A stretch of 6,252 bases of DNA, taken from an uncultured Succinatimonas sp. GTDB lineage: Bacteria; Pseudomonadota; Gammaproteobacteria; Enterobacterales; Succinivibrionaceae. Made by a program: the position numbers and the translations under genes. Each line of letters begins with the position of its first letter. Position 1 is the first letter of the stretch. The stretch spans positions 1 through 6,252 of the forward strand of contig CALBLB010000361.1 of assembly GCA_937896115.1 (NCBI GenBank), written 5' to 3'. A model generated the notes under the pieces. The model did not search any database, was not told the DNA's origin, and was given only the letters and a program-made list of their open reading frames with translations. Below, piece after piece: positions 5,024 through 6,252 of the stretch.

Positions 5024-5917
5024 ATGTATATCACCCGTTTTGCTCCTACTCCCAGCGGTCCTTTGCATTTTGGCTCCTTAGTTACTCTGACCGGTGCGTG
5101 GCTACGCTGCCGATCCATGAACGGACGATTTTTACTGCGTATCGAAGATCTGGACAAGCCGCGTTGTCCACAGGGAATGTCCTCACGGATACTTAAAGAA
5201 ATAGAGTTGCTGGGTTTTGATCACGACGCTCAGATCCTTTATCAAAGTAAAAATCAGGCACGTTATCTGCAGATCATTGCCGACTTGGCCAAAGAGCATG
5301 AAGTCTTTACTTGTACCTGCACCCGCGCTTCTCTCAAACTAAGACCATGCAGCTGTAGGCAAAAATTATCAGGATCTTCTGAAATTACCGCCTGCCGTTT
5401 AGGATCATTGCGCTTTGCACCGTCTTTTAAGAAAGAAAAGGGATTTTACGATGAACTCCTAGGTTTTGTGCCCTATCATGAGCCTTTATCTTTTGGAGAA
5501 GAATATTTGATCTTAAGGCGCAGTGACGGGATCATCTCCTACAACCTCGCCTGCGTAACGGACGATCTTGATACCGGAGTAAACGAAATCGTAAGAGGTC
5601 AGGATCTTTTAAACGCAACCGTTCCCCAGCTCTCTTTATATAAAGCACTTGAAGCTCCGTATCCTAAATATTTTCACCTGCCTCTGGCTTTAGCCTCAAA
5701 AGATCACAAACTTTCAAAACAAAATCATGCCCGAGCAGTTCTGTCAATTTGCTCACCGGAACAAGCGCTGAAAGCCGCGCTGATATTCTTAGGACAGGAT
5801 ACGAATTTCATCACCACTGCTATGGATTGCAAAACTATCCTTAGCAAAGCAATCGACCTTTTTGATCCTGCCAAAATTGATACTACCAATCGCGTCGCTA
5901 CTGACTTTAACTCCTGA
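5024..5917 (+). CDS. gluQRS: Glutamyl-queuosine tRNA(Asp) synthetase GluQRS
   Basis: This truncated paralogue of glutamyl-tRNA synthetase activates glutamate and attaches it to queuosine at position 34 of tRNA-Asp in the cytoplasm, rather than to tRNA-Glu. At 297 residues it is close to E. coli GluQRS (about 300) and lacks the anticodon-binding domain of GluRS. Seen: RFAPTPSGPLHFGSL at 5-19, with HFGS as the HIGH motif; LLRIEDLDKPR at 37-47; the zinc-binding pair CTC at 97-99; YNLACVTDDLDTGVNEIVRGQDLL at 173-196; YFHLPLAL at 216-223; and KLSKQNHA at 229-236 as the KMSKS-type loop. The second half of the zinc site is atypical (C109, C111). ATG 5024 fits the conserved N-terminus, but no Shine-Dalgarno is visible; the space is taken by the terminator hairpin. 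An ATG at 5013 is out of frame. Confidence 0.96.
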   Translation: MYITRFAPTPSGPLHFGSLVTLTGAWLRCRSMNGRFLLRIEDLDKPRCPQGMSSRILKEIELLGFDHDAQILYQSKNQARYLQIIADLAKEHEVFTCTCTRASLKLRPCSCRQKLSGSSEITACRLGSLRFAPSFKKEKGFYDELLGFVPYHEPLSFGEEYLILRRSDGIISYNLACVTDDLDTGVNEIVRGQDLLNATVPQLSLYKALEAPYPKYFHLPLALASKDHKLSKQNHARAVLSICSPEQALKAALIFLGQDTNFITTAMDCKTILSKAIDLFDPAKIDTTNRVATDFNS

Positions 5918-5940
5918 CTTTTCAGGAACTGCCTTTTTTA
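5912..5940 (+). terminator. Probable terminator after gluQRS
   Basis: TCCTGA (5912-5917, containing the gluQRS stop codon TGA) and TCAGGA (5922-5927) form a 6-bp stem with a CTTT loop. Six T follow at 5934-5939 after a 6-nt gap. The gap makes it weaker than an ideal intrinsic terminator, but its position at the end of the operon supports it. Confidence 0.5.
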
Positions 5941-6035
5941 ATTTCCGTCTCTTTCATCTTCTTTATCTTTGAGCTTGTTTTACCAAAATCAAGCCGGTTC
6001 TGACGGCTCAAACCTCGTTTAGTTCCCTTAAATTA

Positions 6036-6051
6036 CGTGATCATGATCACA
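6036..6051 (+). promoter_or_regulatory. CRP-family binding site upstream of the exported-protein gene
   Basis: CGTGATCATGATCACA contains the perfect 14-bp palindrome GTGATCATGATCAC. Against the CRP consensus TGTGA-N6-TCACA it matches 9 of 10 core positions. Its centre at about 6043.5 lies roughly 67 bp before the predicted transcription start near 6111, in the range of class I activator sites. Vfr or another CRP/FNR-family member could bind instead; FNR (TTGAT-N4-ATCAA) fits less well. Confidence 0.65.
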
Positions 6052-6095
6052 TATTTTGCATAATACGTATTTTTTTTTTATTGATCAAATTTTAC

Positions 6096-6104
6096 TGCTA
6101 TAGT
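6096..6104 (+). promoter_or_regulatory. Extended -10 promoter of the exported-protein gene
   Basis: TGCTATAGT: TG at 6096-6097 and -10 TATAGT at 6099-6104. There is no good -35 at 16-18 bp (the region is T-rich; TTGATC at 6081 is too close), which is typical of an activator-dependent promoter and fits the CRP-type site upstream. Start is predicted near 6111. Confidence 0.55.
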
Positions 6105-6110
6105 TCACTT

Positions 6111-6151
6111 GCGTTCGTTAAAGAACGCAGGCGATGCATTAACGCATCCGC
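6111..6151 (+). promoter_or_regulatory. Two tandem hairpins in the 5' leader of the exported-protein gene
   Basis: Hairpin 1: GCGTTC (6111-6116), loop GTTAAA, GAACGC (6123-6128), a perfect 6-bp stem. Hairpin 2: GATGC (6133-6137), loop ATTAAC, GCATC (6144-6148), extendable outward with one bulged base. The first begins at or next to the predicted transcription start, so the mRNA would carry a 5'-terminal stem-loop, the configuration that stabilises E. coli ompA mRNA. Confidence 0.5.
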
Positions 6152-6178
6152 ACTCAATTATATTTTTGGGAATTTATT

Positions 6179-6252
6179 ATGAAGAAGTCAGTTTTAGCTG
6201 TAGCCATCGCTGCAGCAGCTTTCGCAGCTTCTGCTGCTTCCGCCGCTCAGGT
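6179..6252 (+). CDS. Exported protein, probably outer membrane (partial, signal peptide only)
   Basis: Only the first 24 codons are inside the window. They encode a classical Sec signal peptide: a basic start MKKS, a hydrophobic alanine-rich core (VLAVAIAAAAFAA, 5-17), and a likely signal peptidase I site around ASAASAAQ (17-24), with cleavage after residue 22 or 23. The start is ATG at 6179 with a modest ribosome site GGGAA 7 nt upstream. The sequence resembles signal peptides of gammaproteobacterial porins. The CRP-type site and structured leader also suggest an abundant outer-membrane or periplasmic protein, but the mature part is not visible and the product cannot be named. Confidence 0.8.
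   Translation, partial: MKKSVLAVAIAAAAFAASAASAAQ

Noticed and set aside
4960..5196. Small frames at the dksA-gluQRS junction on both strands
   Set aside because: They overlap the terminator hairpin and the conserved N-terminus of GluQRS in other frames.
6061..6090. FNR-type site around TTGATCAAA near 6081
   Set aside because: Only a short palindrome TTGATCAA is present; the FNR spacing TTGAT-N4-ATCAA is not met.
1..6252. CRISPR arrays, insertion sequences, tRNA or rRNA genes
   Set aside because: No regularly spaced repeats, transposase fragments, terminal inverted repeats or tRNA-like cloverleaf sequences were seen.

Overview
The window looks like chromosomal DNA from a motile gammaproteobacterium with polar flagella. 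Three things point there: FlhF and FlhG, the pair that sets place and number of polar flagella; dksA followed directly by gluQRS, an arrangement typical of this class; and a near-consensus CRP-type site before an exported-protein gene. Base composition is moderate, with AT-rich intergenic DNA. A member of the Aeromonadales/Succinivibrionaceae or a relative would fit, but that placement is a guess from protein character, not a search.

Left half (1-3705, minus strand): a flagellar and chemotaxis cluster read right to left as flhF, flhG, fliA, cheY. flhF and flhG are 4 nt apart. fliA follows after 132 nt containing a 9-bp inverted repeat, and cheY after a further 135 nt. cheY is cut by the window edge and starts at TTG behind a strong ribosome binding site. 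FlhF (SRP-type GTPase) and FlhG (MinD-type ATPase) control flagellar position and number, FliA (sigma-28) transcribes late flagellar genes, and CheY carries the chemotaxis signal to the motor.

Centre (3706-4492): a long AT-rich divergent region between flhF and dksA with no convincing protein gene. It holds the dksA promoters (extended -10 elements) and a structured leader. On the minus strand it also holds a sigma-70-like promoter (TTGGCA, 17 bp, TAAAAT) followed about 115 nt later by an intrinsic terminator. This promoter-terminator pair predicts an unannotated small RNA, or a terminated leader of the flagellar operon, and is the most novel item here.

Right half (4493-6252, plus strand): dksA (RNA polymerase-binding, ppGpp-linked regulator), a terminator hairpin, gluQRS (tRNA-Asp queuosine glutamylation), a second terminator-like hairpin, then a CRP-type operator, an extended -10 promoter and a leader with two tandem hairpins. 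This leads into the first 24 codons of an exported protein, probably an outer-membrane protein. No mobile element, CRISPR array, tRNA or rRNA was seen.
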